Origin: Bradyrhizobium sp. Gha | GTDB lineage: Bacteria > Pseudomonadota > Alphaproteobacteria > Rhizobiales > Xanthobacteraceae | Direction: 5' to 3' | NCBI RefSeq assembly: GCF_900113735.1 | Contig: NZ_FOQM01000001.1 | Span: 1 to 64,000 of the forward strand | DNA length: 64,000 bases | Shown: in pieces, positions 9,471-18,902 of the stretch | Position numbering within the stretch: position 1 is the first letter of the stretch | Layout: each line of letters starts with the position of its first letter | Notes under the pieces: generated by a model | Database searches by the model: none | What the model saw: only the letters and a program-made list of their open reading frames with translations | Told to the model about the DNA's origin: nothing | Program-made: the position numbers and the translations under genes

Positions 9471-9494
9471 CGGGGAGCCGGTCACGGCTCCCCG
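9471..9494. terminator. hairpin between convergent porin and gor genes
   Basis: A perfect 10-bp inverted repeat CGGGGAGCCG-GTCA-CGGCTCCCCG lies between the porin stop (9455) and the gor stop (9503). It is placed to serve both convergent transcripts, although neither side has a clear U-run. Confidence 0.6.
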
Positions 9495-9502
9495 TCGGCG
9501 CC

Positions 9503-10891
9503 CTACTCCGCCGCCTGGCGGACGTGGCGCGCGGTCGGGGTGCGCATCGTCACCAGCTCTTCGGCCGCGGTCGGATGCAGCGCGATGGTCGCGTCGAAAT
9601 CGGCCTTGGTCGCCTTCATCTTCACGGCAATCGCGACCACTTGCGTGACCTCGGCGGCGCAATCGCCGACGATGTGGCAGCCGAGCACGCGGTCGGTCGC
9701 GCCGTCGACGACGAGCTTCATCAGCACGCGGGTGTCGCGGCCGGACATCGTCGCCTTGATCGGGCGGAACGTCGTCTTGTAGATGTCGACGTGGCTGAAT
9801 TGCGCACGCGCTTCGGTCTCCGTCAGACCGACCGTGCCGACCTCCGGCTGCGAGAACACCGCGGTCGGGATCGAGGAATGATCGACCTGCACCGTACGCT
9901 TGCCGAACACGGTGTCGGCGAAGGCATGGCCCTCGCGGATCGCGACCGGCGTCAGGTTGAAGCGATGGGTGACGTCGCCGATCGCGTAGATGCTGTCGAC
10001 CGAGCTCTTGGAGAAATGGTCGACCGCGATGCCGCCGTTTTTCGGATTGATGGCGACGCCGGCGTTCTCCAGGCCGAGATTGGCGACCGCCGGATGCCGG
10101 CCGATCGCGAACATCACCTGGTCGGAAGCAATGCTCGAACCATTCGACAGGTGCGTGGTGAATTCCTCGCCGTGGCGATCGACCTTGTTGACCGTGCAGC
10201 CGGTGAGGATGGTGATACCCTGCTTCTCCATCTCAGCTCGGACGTGGGCGCGAACGTCCTCGTCGAAGCCGCGCAGGATGTTGTCGCCGCGATAGATCAC
10301 GGTGACGTCGGAACCGAAGCCGGCGAAGATGCCGGCGAATTCCAGCGCGATATAGCCGCCGCCCTGGATCACGATTCGCTTCGGCAGCTTCTTCAGATGA
10401 AAAGCTTCGTTGGAAGAGATCACATGCTCGATGCCGGGGATTGCGGCGCCGTGGTTGGGCGCGCCGCCGGTGGCGATGAGAATGTATTTTGCGCTGATCT
10501 TCCTGTCGTCCGCGAGCAGGCGGACGGTGTGCTTGTCCTCGATCACCGCGCGGCTCTTGACGATCTGCGCGCCCGACTTCTCGACATTGGTCGTGTAGGC
10601 GGCCTCCAGTCGCGCGATTTCCTTGTCCTTGTTGGCGATCAAGGTCGGCCAGTCGAAGGTCGCGGTCGGAACGGTCCAGCCGAAGCCGGCGGCATCTTCC
10701 AGCTCGTGGCGGAAATGCGAGCCGATCACGAACAGCTTCTTCGGCACGCAGCCACGGATCACGCAGGTGCCGCCCATGCGGTACTCTTCCGCGATCATCA
10801 CGCGGGCGCCGTAGCCGGCGGCGATGCGGGCGGCACGCACGCCGCCCGAACCACCACCGATGACAAAGAGGTCGACGTCGAATTCAGCCAT
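9503..10891 (-). CDS. gor: glutathione-disulfide reductase
   Basis: A 462-residue flavoprotein reducing GSSG with NADPH in the cytoplasm. Visible are the FAD-binding VIGGGSGGVRAARIAA at residue 10, the redox Cys pair in GGTCVIRGCVPKK near residue 42, a second dinucleotide motif GGGYIALEFAGIFAGFG near residue 175, and the C-terminal HPTAAEE, whose His-Glu pair acts as the acid/base at the partner subunit's active site. ATG at 10891 follows GGAGTGGACA. It is the last gene of an rpiA-DUF2059-gor run, linking NADPH supply and thiol redox. Confidence 0.95.
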   Translation of the reverse strand: MAEFDVDLFVIGGGSGGVRAARIAAGYGARVMIAEEYRMGGTCVIRGCVPKKLFVIGSHFRHELEDAAGFGWTVPTATFDWPTLIANKDKEIARLEAAYTTNVEKSGAQIVKSRAVIEDKHTVRLLADDRKISAKYILIATGGAPNHGAAIPGIEHVISSNEAFHLKKLPKRIVIQGGGYIALEFAGIFAGFGSDVTVIYRGDNILRGFDEDVRAHVRAEMEKQGITILTGCTVNKVDRHGEEFTTHLSNGSSIASDQVMFAIGRHPAVANLGLENAGVAINPKNGGIAVDHFSKSSVDSIYAIGDVTHRFNLTPVAIREGHAFADTVFGKRTVQVDHSSIPTAVFSQPEVGTVGLTETEARAQFSHVDIYKTTFRPIKATMSGRDTRVLMKLVVDGATDRVLGCHIVGDCAAEVTQVVAIAVKMKATKADFDATIALHPTAAEELVTMRTPTARHVRQAAE

Positions 10892-10946
10892 TGTCCACTC
10901 CGACCTCTCCTAAAGCGTGATCCCGATTCTGATCAGATAGGTACCG

Positions 10947-11468
10947 TCAGATTTCCTTGCCACGCTTCCTCATCTCGGCGCGGAACGCGCTCGCGACGAC
11001 CTCGGAGAAATTCCGCGCCCAGTCGTTCATGACCTGCATGCTGAGGCTGATGGCCTTGGGCTCGTTGGTGAGCAGCTTCTGGCCGAGCGGCGACTTGTAG
11101 AACGTGACGAGATCCTTCAGCTCCTGCTCGGTGAACTCGCCGGCGTAGACCCCCACCATGCCATCGCCGATCTCCGACTCACGGCCGGCCAGCTGTTTGG
11201 CGATGATGGGAGCGAGCTCGTTGAGATCCTTCTGGTAGTTGAGGTTCTGTCCGATCAGCGTGGTCTTGACCTTCTCCACCATGCCGGGCACGGCGCCGGC
11301 GTACATCGCGCTGGCATTCTTCAGCTGCAAAATCTCCTTTGCCGCGGCAATCGCCCCCGGGGTCGGTGCTGCCGGGGCCGCCTGCGGTTGCGCGATCGCA
11401 GGCGCTGCCCCCAGAGCCAATGCGAAGGCGAGGCACGCAGCGGGCACGATCTTCAAGACGCTCTTCAT
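10947..11468 (-). CDS. DUF2059 domain secreted protein
   Basis: A 173-residue exported protein. A Sec signal peptide covers residues 1-26 (ending AIAQ), followed by a Pro/Ala spacer and the helical DUF2059 domain (GVYAGEFTEQELKDLVTFYKS). Function of the family is unknown; it is periplasmic. The ATG at 11468 follows AAAGGAGACTAGGA, a ribosome site lying within the end of rpiA; only 2 bp separate the rpiA stop from this start, so the two are co-transcribed. Confidence 0.88.
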   Translation of the reverse strand: MKSVLKIVPAACLAFALALGAAPAIAQPQAAPAAPTPGAIAAAKEILQLKNASAMYAGAVPGMVEKVKTTLIGQNLNYQKDLNELAPIIAKQLAGRESEIGDGMVGVYAGEFTEQELKDLVTFYKSPLGQKLLTNEPKAISLSMQVMNDWARNFSEVVASAFRAEMRKRGKEI

Positions 11469-11470
11469 TC

Positions 11471-12184
11471 CTAGTCTCCTTTCGGCTTACGCCGTTCAAT
11501 CACGCGGATTCCCTCGCCACCCGCCAAAACAGCCGAGCTGGCCAAGCCGATGAACAATCCATGCTCGACCACGCCGGGGATCGCGCTCAACGCCTTGGCG
11601 AGGCTCGCCGGATCGGCAATACGTCCGAGCTGGGCATCGACGATCCAGTGGCCGCCATCGGTGACGAAAACGTGGCCATCTTTGGCTTTGCGGACCGCCA
11701 TTTGCCCGGAAACGCCGCATTCCGCAAATGCCTTCTCGATGGCGCGACGGGTCGCGCCAAGCCCGAACGGGATCACCTCGACCGGCAGCGGAAACTTGCC
11801 GAGCATCGGCACCCATTTGGTGTCATCGGCAATGACGATCATGCGATCAGAGGCGGCTGCCACGATCTTTTCGCGCAGCAGCGCACCGCCGCCACCCTTG
11901 ATCAGGTTGAGCTCGGGATCGATCTCGTCGGCACCGTCGACGGTGATGTCGAGATGGTCGATCTCATCGAGCGTGGTCAGCTTCACGCCGCAGCGCTCCG
12001 CATCCGCGCGGGTCGCCTCGGAGGTCGGAACACCGATCACCTTCAGCCCGGCGGCGACGCGCTCGCCCAGCAGTTCGACAAAGTGTTTGGCGGTCGAGCC
12101 GGTGCCGAGACCGAGCTGCATGCCGTCGCGCACCTCGTCCAGGGCGCGTGCCGCAGCCTGCCGCTTCAACTGGTCCATGTTCAC
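11471..12184 (-). CDS. rpiA: ribose-5-phosphate isomerase A
   Basis: A 237-residue enzyme interconverting ribose 5-phosphate and ribulose 5-phosphate in the pentose phosphate and Calvin pathways. The phosphate loop [15 protein letters not shown] lies near residue 26, and the [19 protein letters not shown] block near residue 84 carries the catalytic Asp and the Lys-Gly loop. Length matches the family. It heads an operon with the DUF2059 protein and gor, and diverges from gph with 152 bp between. Confidence 0.95.
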   Translation of the reverse strand: MNMDQLKRQAAARALDEVRDGMQLGLGTGSTAKHFVELLGERVAAGLKVIGVPTSEATRADAERCGVKLTTLDEIDHLDITVDGADEIDPELNLIKGGGGALLREKIVAAASDRMIVIADDTKWVPMLGKFPLPVEVIPFGLGATRRAIEKAFAECGVSGQMAVRKAKDGHVFVTDGGHWIVDAQLGRIADPASLAKALSAIPGVVEHGLFIGLASSAVLAGGEGIRVIERRKPKGD

Positions 12185-12336
12185 GTTTGCGCCCGCCTCT
12201 CAAAGTCAGGAATGCCGCCGGCAAACCGGCTTGCGGCGGCCTATGTAGCCTCGTTTTCCTCGCCGGAACAGGCCTCAAGCGGATCTTATAGCCCCGCCCC
12301 TTGCGTCGGCCTGGCCGGACCGATAGCGCTTCTTGC

Positions 12337-13029
12337 ATGACCTCGCCCTACACCCTCGTCTTCGATCTCGACGGCACGCTTGTGGATACGGCGCCCGACC
12401 TGATCACCGCCCTGAATTATGTGCTCGACCGCGAAGGCCTGCCGCCGGTGCCGATGGCCTCGGCCCGCAACATGATCGGCGCCGGTGCGCGCAAGCTGAT
12501 CGAGCGGGGGCTGGAGGCCGAGGCCCGCACGGTCACGCCTGCCGCCATGGACCGACTGACGGCTGATTTCATCAGCTATTACGCCGACCATATCGCGGTC
12601 GAATCCCGCCCGTTCGAGGGGCTGCTCGACGCGCTCGACCTGTTGGCGGCGCAGGGCCATCGCCTCGCGGTCTGCACCAACAAGCTGGAATGGCTGTCGA
12701 AGCGGCTCCTGGATCAGCTCGACCTGACCCGGCGGTTTGCAGCGATCTGCGGCGCGGATACGTTTGGCGTCCAGAAGCCCGATCCGGCCATCTTCCGCGA
12801 GACCGTGGCCCGGGCCGGCGGCGAGGTCAAAGCCAGCATCATGGTCGGCGACGCCGGAACCGACGTCGGGGTGGCCCGGCGCGCCGGGGTGCCGGTGATC
12901 GGGGTCAGCTTCGGCTATACTGATGTGCCGATCGCCGAGCTGAAGCCTGATAGGCTGATCCATCACATGCGGGAGCTGCCGCCTGCCGCCCACAGCCTGA
13001 TGGCGGCCCGGGCATCGGCAAGGCTCTGA
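12337..13029 (+). CDS. gph: phosphoglycolate phosphatase (HAD family)
   Basis: A 230-residue haloacid dehalogenase hydrolase that removes phosphate from 2-phosphoglycolate. Motif I is DLDGTLVDTAPDL at residue 9 with the nucleophile Asp, motif II is VCTNK, motif III Lys is in VQKPDPAIF, and motif IV is MVGDAGTDVGVARRAG. The helical cap sits between motifs I and II. ATG at 12337 was chosen because homology begins at once; upstream codons show no ribosome site. It is divergent from rpiA. Confidence 0.9.
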   Translation: MTSPYTLVFDLDGTLVDTAPDLITALNYVLDREGLPPVPMASARNMIGAGARKLIERGLEAEARTVTPAAMDRLTADFISYYADHIAVESRPFEGLLDALDLLAAQGHRLAVCTNKLEWLSKRLLDQLDLTRRFAAICGADTFGVQKPDPAIFRETVARAGGEVKASIMVGDAGTDVGVARRAGVPVIGVSFGYTDVPIAELKPDRLIHHMRELPPAAHSLMAARASARL

Positions 13030-13059
13030 GAGAGCTCGGATATCCTGAGGAATCGCGCA

Positions 13060-13075
13060 TTAACCATCTATTAAC
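13060..13075. promoter_or_regulatory. CtrA-type binding site (TTAA-N7-TTAAC)
   Basis: TTAA-CCATCTA-TTAAC is an exact full CtrA site, the target of the alphaproteobacterial cell-cycle regulator. It lies 87 bp upstream of the lipoprotein start (13162) and 31 bp after the gph stop, in a short AT-rich patch within a GC-rich genome. The position fits control of the lipoprotein gene. Confidence 0.65.
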
Positions 13076-13161
13076 TATGCGCAGCCGGCCGGTTGCTTGC
13101 CTGAAACGACGCCCCTATGGTCCCCGCGGGGTTATGTGGCGGTTCGTCGCAGTAGAAGTGG

Positions 13162-13671
13162 ATGGTCATGCGTCGTGTCATCGCGATTGCGTTAGCGGGG
13201 GGAAGCCTCCTGGGAGCAACAAGCCTCGGTGGCTGCTCCTCGATGTCTTGGGACATGTTCAAATCGACGCCGCCGACCGCCCAGGTCCGGCTCGAATCCA
13301 ATCCGCCGGGTGCTGACGCCACGACCTCGCTGGGTCCGGGCTGCAAGACCCCCTGCTCGGTCTCGGTAGCCGCGCCCGACGCTCCGTTCACGGTCGCTTT
13401 CGCGCTACCAAAATACCAGCCGACCAGCATACCGGTGAATGTCATCAAGAATGCCGGCGATTTCACCACGCCTGCTTCGGTGACCACCGATCCGAATCCC
13501 GTTTTCGCGGAGCTCCAGCCGGCGCTGCCGCCGAAGCCCGTGAAGAAGAAGCTGCACCGGCCGAAGCGGCCGCAACCGGCCGCGGCCGCACCCGCCGCGG
13601 CGCCGGCCGACGCTGCGCCGCCGCCCGCTGCGGGCTCGGCGTTCCCCGATCCGAACGCGGGCAAGCGCTGA
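13162..13671 (+). CDS. PEGA-like outer-surface lipoprotein
   Basis: A 169-residue lipoprotein. The lipobox LGGC places the acylated Cys at residue 25, followed by SSMSWD. Residues 40-110 resemble a PEGA-type beta domain (VRLESNPPGADATTS), often found at envelopes binding sugars or wall. The tail is Pro/Ala/Lys rich (KPVKKKLHRPKRPQPAAA), able to cross or bind peptidoglycan. ATG at 13162 or 13168 are both possible. The CtrA-type site upstream suggests cell-cycle timed expression. Confidence 0.78.
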   Translation: MVMRRVIAIALAGGSLLGATSLGGCSSMSWDMFKSTPPTAQVRLESNPPGADATTSLGPGCKTPCSVSVAAPDAPFTVAFALPKYQPTSIPVNVIKNAGDFTTPASVTTDPNPVFAELQPALPPKPVKKKLHRPKRPQPAAAAPAAAPADAAPPPAAGSAFPDPNAGKR

Positions 13672-13791
13672 TCCAGGTTTCAATCTTCGTATACCACCCG
13701 ATTGTCTCAGCCGCGTCCGATGCTTAGATTGCATCTACAGCACGGCTGAAGCAAAGGTGCGCCCGTCGCCGTAAGTGACAAGGCAGCTCGT

Positions 13792-14844
13792 ATGAACGGA
13801 TCTCCCGCGACCTCCCTCGCCTCGGCGAGCCCCCGCGCCGCGCTGTCGAGCGCGATGACCGATCCGTTCGGTCGGACGATCTCTTACTTGCGCGTCTCGG
13901 TCACCGATCGGTGCGATTTGCGCTGCTTCTATTGCATGTCGGAAGACATGACATTCCTACCCAAGGCGGACCTGCTGACGCTCGAGGAACTCGACCGGCT
14001 CTGCTCTGCCTTCATCGCCAAGGGCGTGAAGAAGCTGCGGCTCACCGGCGGCGAGCCGCTGGTCCGGCGCAACGTGATGTCGCTGGTGCGCTCGCTCTCG
14101 CGCCATCTCACCAGCGGGGCGTTGGGCGAGCTCACGCTGACCACCAACGGCACGCAGCTGGCAAAGCATGCCAGGGAACTCGCCGATTGCGGCGTCCGCC
14201 GCATCAACGTCTCGCTCGATACGCTCGATCCCAAGAAATTTCGCGAGATCACGCGCTGGGGCGAGATCGACAAGGTGCTGGAAGGCATCGAGGCCGCGCG
14301 CGCTGCGGGCCTCGCCGTGAAGATCAATGCGGTGGCGCTGAAGAACCTCAACGAGGACGAAGTCCCCGGTCTCCTGCGCTGGGCCCATGGCAAGGGCATG
14401 GGGCTGACCCTGATCGAGGTGATGCCGATGGGCGAGATCGGCGCGGGCCGCATCGACCAATATCTGCCGCTGTCACTGGTACGCGCCCGTCTCGCCCAGC
14501 AATTCACGCTGACGGATCTGGCCGAAAGCACCGGGGGCCCGGCGCGCTATGTCAGCGTCGCGGAGACCGGCGGCAAGCTCGGCTTCATCACGCCGATGAC
14601 CCACAATTTCTGCGAATCGTGCAACCGCGTCCGCATCACCTGCACGGGCACGCTGCACACCTGCCTCGGCCACGAGGATGCCTCCGATTTGCGCAAGCCG
14701 CTGCGCGCATCCAGCGACGATGAGCTGCTGGCGGCTGCGATCGACCGTGCCATCGGACTCAAGCCCAAGGGCCACGATTTCATCATCGACCGTCGCCACG
14801 ACCGGCCCAGCGTCTCCAGGCATATGAGCGTCACCGGCGGCTGA
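13792..14844 (+). CDS. moaA: GTP 3',8-cyclase MoaA
   Basis: A 350-residue radical SAM enzyme that starts molybdenum cofactor synthesis by rearranging GTP to 3',8-cyclo-GTP. The SAM cluster motif is CDLRCFYC near residue 40, the GGEP motif follows ([12 protein letters not shown]), and the second cluster near the C-terminus is [18 protein letters not shown]. The C-terminal GG is present (SVTGG), which is needed for activity in known MoaA. The first 20 residues are Ser/Ala rich and may be an over-long start; an in-frame ATG (MTDPFGRT) lies at 13855. Confidence 0.95.
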   Translation: MNGSPATSLASASPRAALSSAMTDPFGRTISYLRVSVTDRCDLRCFYCMSEDMTFLPKADLLTLEELDRLCSAFIAKGVKKLRLTGGEPLVRRNVMSLVRSLSRHLTSGALGELTLTTNGTQLAKHARELADCGVRRINVSLDTLDPKKFREITRWGEIDKVLEGIEAARAAGLAVKINAVALKNLNEDEVPGLLRWAHGKGMGLTLIEVMPMGEIGAGRIDQYLPLSLVRARLAQQFTLTDLAESTGGPARYVSVAETGGKLGFITPMTHNFCESCNRVRITCTGTLHTCLGHEDASDLRKPLRASSDDELLAAAIDRAIGLKPKGHDFIIDRRHDRPSVSRHMSVTGG

Positions 14845-15151
14845 GGATTCGCGCCCGCACGGTCTGTCTTGAGCTTTTGCGACTTAAGCTTTTGACGCGC
14901 CGATAATTTGCCCATTTTCCGATTGACGGCGCACAAGCCCGCTGGTTTGGTGCGACCGCCTTTGCTTGCCCGGCAACGATAAGCCGGCCCGCCCCGTTGG
15001 CGGTCGCGGTCAAGACGGCAAGGCACGAGGGGAGGACTGACGCTGCAATCGCTTCCGGACCCGTGCGATCGCGTGTTGATCGCACGCTGACCGGGCGTTG
15101 CGCGCCGAAGCCTCCCGCAGAAGTGTTAGGCCGCGACGGAGAGAAAGTAAG
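14845..15151. other. intergenic region, no gene seen
   Basis: A 307-bp gap between moaA and dctQ on the same strand. No convincing frame, tRNA cloverleaf or strong terminator was seen. The promoter of the dctQM pair should lie here. Confidence 0.4.
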
Positions 15152-15691
15152 ATGCGTCCCTTGCTGGCGTTGAGCAACGCCATCGACGCCCTCAATGAAA
15201 AGATTGGGTACGTCTGTAACCTGCTCGTGCTCCTCGCCTGCCTGGTCAGCGCGGCCAACGCCATGATCCGCTACGCCTTCAGCTACTCCTCGAACGGCTG
15301 GCTGGAGCTGCAATGGTACATGTTCGCGGTCCTGGTGATGTTCGGATCGTCCTACACCTTCAAGCGCAACGAGCATGTGCGGGTCGAGATCTTCTATCTG
15401 ACCCTGTCCGAGCGCGGCCAGCTCTGGCTCGACCTGATCGGCACGCTGTTCTTCCTGATCCCCTCCTGCCTGCTGCTCGCCTATCTGTCGTGGCCGTTCT
15501 TCATGCAGGCCTATGACGTCGGCGAGATGTCCGGCAATGCCGGCGGCCTGATCCGCTGGCCGATCAAGTTCGTGATCCCCGCCGGCTTCGTGATGCTGGC
15601 GCTCCAGGGCATTTCCGAAGTCATCAAGCGTATCGCGGCTCTCCAGGGCTATGTGACGATCGACGCCAAGTACGAGAGGCCGACCCAATGA
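15152..15691 (+). CDS. dctQ: TRAP transporter small permease (DctQ type)
   Basis: A 179-residue membrane protein with four helices: residues 19-38, 52-70, about 95-115, and 140-160. The pattern WLELQWYMFAVLVMFGSSYT and RNEHVRVEIFY is typical of DctQ subunits. With DctM it forms the membrane part of a sodium-driven tripartite transporter for organic acids. ATG at 15152 follows GGAGAGAAAGTAAG. Its stop overlaps the dctM start by 4 bp. No binding-protein gene adjoins; two candidates lie at 27-30 kb. Confidence 0.92.
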   Translation: MRPLLALSNAIDALNEKIGYVCNLLVLLACLVSAANAMIRYAFSYSSNGWLELQWYMFAVLVMFGSSYTFKRNEHVRVEIFYLTLSERGQLWLDLIGTLFFLIPSCLLLAYLSWPFFMQAYDVGEMSGNAGGLIRWPIKFVIPAGFVMLALQGISEVIKRIAALQGYVTIDAKYERPTQ

Positions 15692-17289
15692 TTACGCTGG
15701 AAATGATGCCGCCGTTGATGTTCGGCGGCCTGGTTCTGGCGATGCTGATCGGCTTCCCCGTCGCCTTCACGCTTGCCGCCGTCGGTCTCTCCTTCGGCTT
15801 CCTCGCCATCCATCTCGGATTCTTCGACCTCAACTTCCTGCAGGCGATCCCCGGCCGCGTGTTCGGCAGCGTGCTCTCCAACGAGCTTCTGCTCGCGATC
15901 CCGTTCTTCACCTTCATGGGCGCGATCTTGGAGAGATGTGGACTGGCCGAAGACATGCTGGATTCGATGGGCCAGCTGTTCGGCCCTGTCAGAGGCGGCC
16001 TCGGCTATTCCGTCATCATCGTCGGCTTCATCCTCGGCGCCATCACCGGCACGGTGGCGGCCCAGGTCATCGCCATGGCGCTGATCTCGATGCCGGTGAT
16101 GATCCGCTACGGCTACAACATGCGCTACATCACCGGCGTGCTGGCGGCCTCGGGCACCATCACGCAGCTGGTGCCGCCCTCGCTGGTGCTGATCGTGCTC
16201 GCCGACCAGCTCGGCAAGTCGGTCGGCGACATGTATCTCGGCGCCTGGGGTCCCTCGGTGTTCCAGATCCTGCTGTTCGCCGGCTACACCTTCGTTCTCG
16301 GCCTGATCAAGCCCGACCACGTGCCGCCGGTCCCGAAGGAAGCGCGCACGCTGACCGGCTGGGCTTTGTGGAAGAAGTGCCTGATGGGCATCATCCCCTC
16401 GGCCGTGCTGATCTTCGTCGTGCTCGGCACCATGATGATGGGCCTTGCGACCCCGACGGAAGCCGGTGCCATGGGTGCGGTCGGCGCCATCGTGCTCGCT
16501 GCGATCCATCACAAGGATTTCTCCTCGACCGACCGCAAGATCCTGATCGTGGGGGTGATCGCCGCCGGTATCGGCACCATCGTGGCGATGCTGTTCACCG
16601 AGAACCTGATCTTCAAGGTCTCGTTCGCGCTGACTTATCTCGCCGTGGCCTGGATCTGCATCTCGGCCGCGCGCATCCCCGAGCTGCGTGACCTCATCAA
16701 GCAGGGATACGAATCCACCATGCGGCTCACCTGCATGGTCACCTTCATCCTGATCGGCTCGACCTGCTTCTCGGTGGTGTTCCTCGGCGTCTCCGGCGGC
16801 GTCTGGCTCGAGCACCTTTTGACCTCGCTGCCCGGCGGCGTCTGGGGCTTCCTGATCTTCATCAACCTCTTCATCTTCTTCCTGGCGTTCTTCCTCGACT
16901 TCTTCGAGATCGCCTTCATCATCCTGCCGATGATCGCGCCGATCGCACAGAAGATCCTCGGCCCCGTCGTCGGCGACGGACCGGCGCTGATCTGGTTCGG
17001 CGTCATGCTCTGCGTCAACATGCAGACCTCGTTCCTGCATCCCCCGTTCGGCTTCGCGCTGTTCTACCTGCGCGGCGTGGCGCCGAAGGAAGTGAAGAGC
17101 TCCGACATCTACTGGGGCGCGATGCCCTGGATCGGACTGCAGATGATCATGGTGCTGATCGTGATCGCCTTCCCGGTGACGGTGACGGGCCTGCTGGACA
17201 AGCCTGTCAACGTCGACCTCGACAAGGTCAAGATCGAGGTGCCGCAGATCGATCTCCCACCGCTGGATCTCGGCCCGCCGCAGAAGTAG
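15688..17289 (+). CDS. dctM: TRAP transporter large permease (DctM type, extended)
   Basis: A 533-residue polytopic protein, about 100 residues longer than the classic 425-residue DctM, as in TRAP systems for oxo- or chloroaromatic acids (TakM-like). Signatures include IPFFTFMGAILERCGLAEDM near residue 71, LVPPSLVLIVLADQLGKSVGDM and FLDFFEIAFIILPMIAPIAQ. The extra length is a central helical stretch around residues 270-350. The tail is acidic/proline rich. It couples solute uptake to the sodium gradient, with dctQ in one operon. Confidence 0.93.
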   Translation: MITLEMMPPLMFGGLVLAMLIGFPVAFTLAAVGLSFGFLAIHLGFFDLNFLQAIPGRVFGSVLSNELLLAIPFFTFMGAILERCGLAEDMLDSMGQLFGPVRGGLGYSVIIVGFILGAITGTVAAQVIAMALISMPVMIRYGYNMRYITGVLAASGTITQLVPPSLVLIVLADQLGKSVGDMYLGAWGPSVFQILLFAGYTFVLGLIKPDHVPPVPKEARTLTGWALWKKCLMGIIPSAVLIFVVLGTMMMGLATPTEAGAMGAVGAIVLAAIHHKDFSSTDRKILIVGVIAAGIGTIVAMLFTENLIFKVSFALTYLAVAWICISAARIPELRDLIKQGYESTMRLTCMVTFILIGSTCFSVVFLGVSGGVWLEHLLTSLPGGVWGFLIFINLFIFFLAFFLDFFEIAFIILPMIAPIAQKILGPVVGDGPALIWFGVMLCVNMQTSFLHPPFGFALFYLRGVAPKEVKSSDIYWGAMPWIGLQMIMVLIVIAFPVTVTGLLDKPVNVDLDKVKIEVPQIDLPPLDLGPPQK

Positions 17290-17308
17290 CGGCCACGGCC
17301 CTCGCGGT

Positions 17309-17332
17309 CATGCTCCGCCTCCGCGGAGCATG
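17309..17332 (+). terminator. hairpin after dctM
   Basis: A perfect 10-bp inverted repeat CATGCTCCGC-CTCC-GCGGAGCATG located 20 bp after the dctM stop. No clear U-run follows, so it may be a weak terminator or an mRNA-stabilising stem. Confidence 0.5.
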
Positions 17333-17388
17333 GCGCGCGTGACAGGCGCGGCAAAGACGGGCATACCGGACGTTCCTTCAATTTGGGA

Positions 17389-18687
17389 ATGCCGCGCATG
17401 CTCCGATCGCTCCCCGCTCGCTCGCTCGTTCGTCCGCTGATCGCCTCGTTCTGGCTCGCCTGTGCGGCAAGCATCGCGCAGGCCGATCCGGTGGCTGACG
17501 TCCAGGCGCTGGCGCAGAAGGAGCAGCAGCCGCTGCTCGACACGCTGCGCGACCTCGTCAACATCGAAACCGGCAGCAGGGACGTCGAGGGCCTGAACGT
17601 GATTGCAGGGCGCGTCGCCGACCAGCTCAAGCAACTCGGCGGCACCGTGGAGATCCTGCAGCCCGCCGACATCTATCGCCTCGACGACACGCCCGAGAAG
17701 ATCGGCCCGGCCGTCCATGCCGTCTTCAGGGGCACCGGCACCAAGAAGATCATGCTGATCGCCCACATGGACACGGTGTACCTGAAGGGCATGCTGAAGG
17801 ATCAGCCGTTCCGCATCGACGGCGACAAGGCCTACGGCCTCGGCATCGCCGACGACAAGCAGGGCGTCGCCCTCGTTCTCCATACCGTGGCGATGCTGCA
17901 GAAGCTGAACTTCAAAGACTACGGCACGCTCACGGTCCTGACCAATGGTGACGAGGAAATCTCCTCGCCCGGCTGGCGCAGCACCATCACCAGGCTTGCT
18001 TCCGAGCAGGACGTGGTGTTCTCGTTCGAGAGCGGCGGCGCCGACGGCACGCTGCGGCTCGCCACCAGCGGCATCGGCTCGGCCTATCTCACGGTCCACG
18101 GCAAGTCGTCGCATGCGGGCGCGAGGCCCGAAGGCGGCATCAACGCGCTCTACGAGCTTTCGCACCAGGTGCTGCAGATGAAGGACCTCTCCAGGCCGGA
18201 GCAGGGCCTGAAGCTGAACTGGACGGTCGCCAAGGCCGGCACCAACCGCAACGTGATTCCGGCCGAAGCCACGGCGCAGGCCGATGCGCGCGCGCTCAAG
18301 GTGTCCGATTTCGACGAGCTCGAAAAGACATTGCAGGAGAAGATCAAAAATCGCCTGCTGCCGGATTCCAAGGTCGAGCTCAAATTCGAAGTGCGCCGCC
18401 CGCCGCTCGAGGCCAACGACGCCTCGCGCCGCGTGGCCGCCTACGGCACGACGATCTACGGCGAGATCGGACTGCCGCTGAAGGTCGACGAGAAGGCGAC
18501 CGGCGGCGGCACCGATGCCGCGTTCGCCGCGCTCAAGACCAAGGGTGCCGTCGTCGAAGGCATGGGCCTGTCAGGCTTCGGCGCGCACTCCAACGACGCC
18601 GAATATGTCCAGATCAACAGCATCGTGCCGCGTCTTTACCTGACCACGCGCATGATCATGGATCTGTCCACCGCGAAGCTGAAATAG
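17389..18687 (+). CDS. M20 family glutamate carboxypeptidase, exported
   Basis: A 432-residue zinc peptidase with a signal peptide (residues 1-33, ending AQA). Metal ligands can be followed: His in IAHMDTVYLKG, bridging Asp in GLGIADDKQGVA, catalytic Glu pair in TNGDEEISSPG, Asp/Glu in FSFESGGADG, and the last His in FGAHSNDAEY. A dimerisation domain lies between (SSHAGARPEGGINALYELS). It matches CPG2-type enzymes that cleave C-terminal Glu from peptides or folates, in the periplasm. ATG at 17389 or 17398 could start it. Confidence 0.88.
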   Translation: MPRMLRSLPARSLVRPLIASFWLACAASIAQADPVADVQALAQKEQQPLLDTLRDLVNIETGSRDVEGLNVIAGRVADQLKQLGGTVEILQPADIYRLDDTPEKIGPAVHAVFRGTGTKKIMLIAHMDTVYLKGMLKDQPFRIDGDKAYGLGIADDKQGVALVLHTVAMLQKLNFKDYGTLTVLTNGDEEISSPGWRSTITRLASEQDVVFSFESGGADGTLRLATSGIGSAYLTVHGKSSHAGARPEGGINALYELSHQVLQMKDLSRPEQGLKLNWTVAKAGTNRNVIPAEATAQADARALKVSDFDELEKTLQEKIKNRLLPDSKVELKFEVRRPPLEANDASRRVAAYGTTIYGEIGLPLKVDEKATGGGTDAAFAALKTKGAVVEGMGLSGFGAHSNDAEYVQINSIVPRLYLTTRMIMDLSTAKLK

Positions 18688-18694
18688 CGGGCCC

Positions 18695-18895
18695 CTTCTT
18701 CCTTCTCCCCTTGCGGGAGAAGGTGGCATAGGCGGCCTTCGGCTGCCGTTCTTAAGAACGCCGATGCTTCGCATCGGCTATGGCGCCGGATGAGGGGTCG
18801 TTTCAGCGCATTCAAGTGAGAGCGGGACTCGCGGAGACAGACCCCTCACCCGGCTTCGCCTTCGCGAAGCCACCCTCTCCCGCAAGGGGAGAGGG
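18695..18895. repeat. 200-bp nested inverted repeat (intergenic palindromic element)
   Basis: The two ends are inverted copies: CCTTCTCCCCTTGCGGGAG at 18701 pairs with CTCCCGCAAGGGGAGAGGG near 18877, and each is itself a hairpin. Inside, GATGAGGGGTC (18790) pairs with GACCCCTCACCC (18839). The whole stretch folds into one long stem. Such dispersed palindromic elements are common between genes in Bradyrhizobium and relatives. It lies between the carboxypeptidase and the convergent kinase and may end both transcripts. Confidence 0.75.
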
Positions 18896-18902
18896 TACAC
18901 CG

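Noticed and set aside
9524..11032. 502-residue plus-strand reading frame opposite gor
   Set aside because: Arg/Asp/His-rich shadow of the well-supported gor gene; no ribosome site or family motif.
15649..17040. 463-residue minus-strand frame opposite dctM
   Set aside because: Typical antisense frame in GC-rich DNA, with no domain; dctM is certain.
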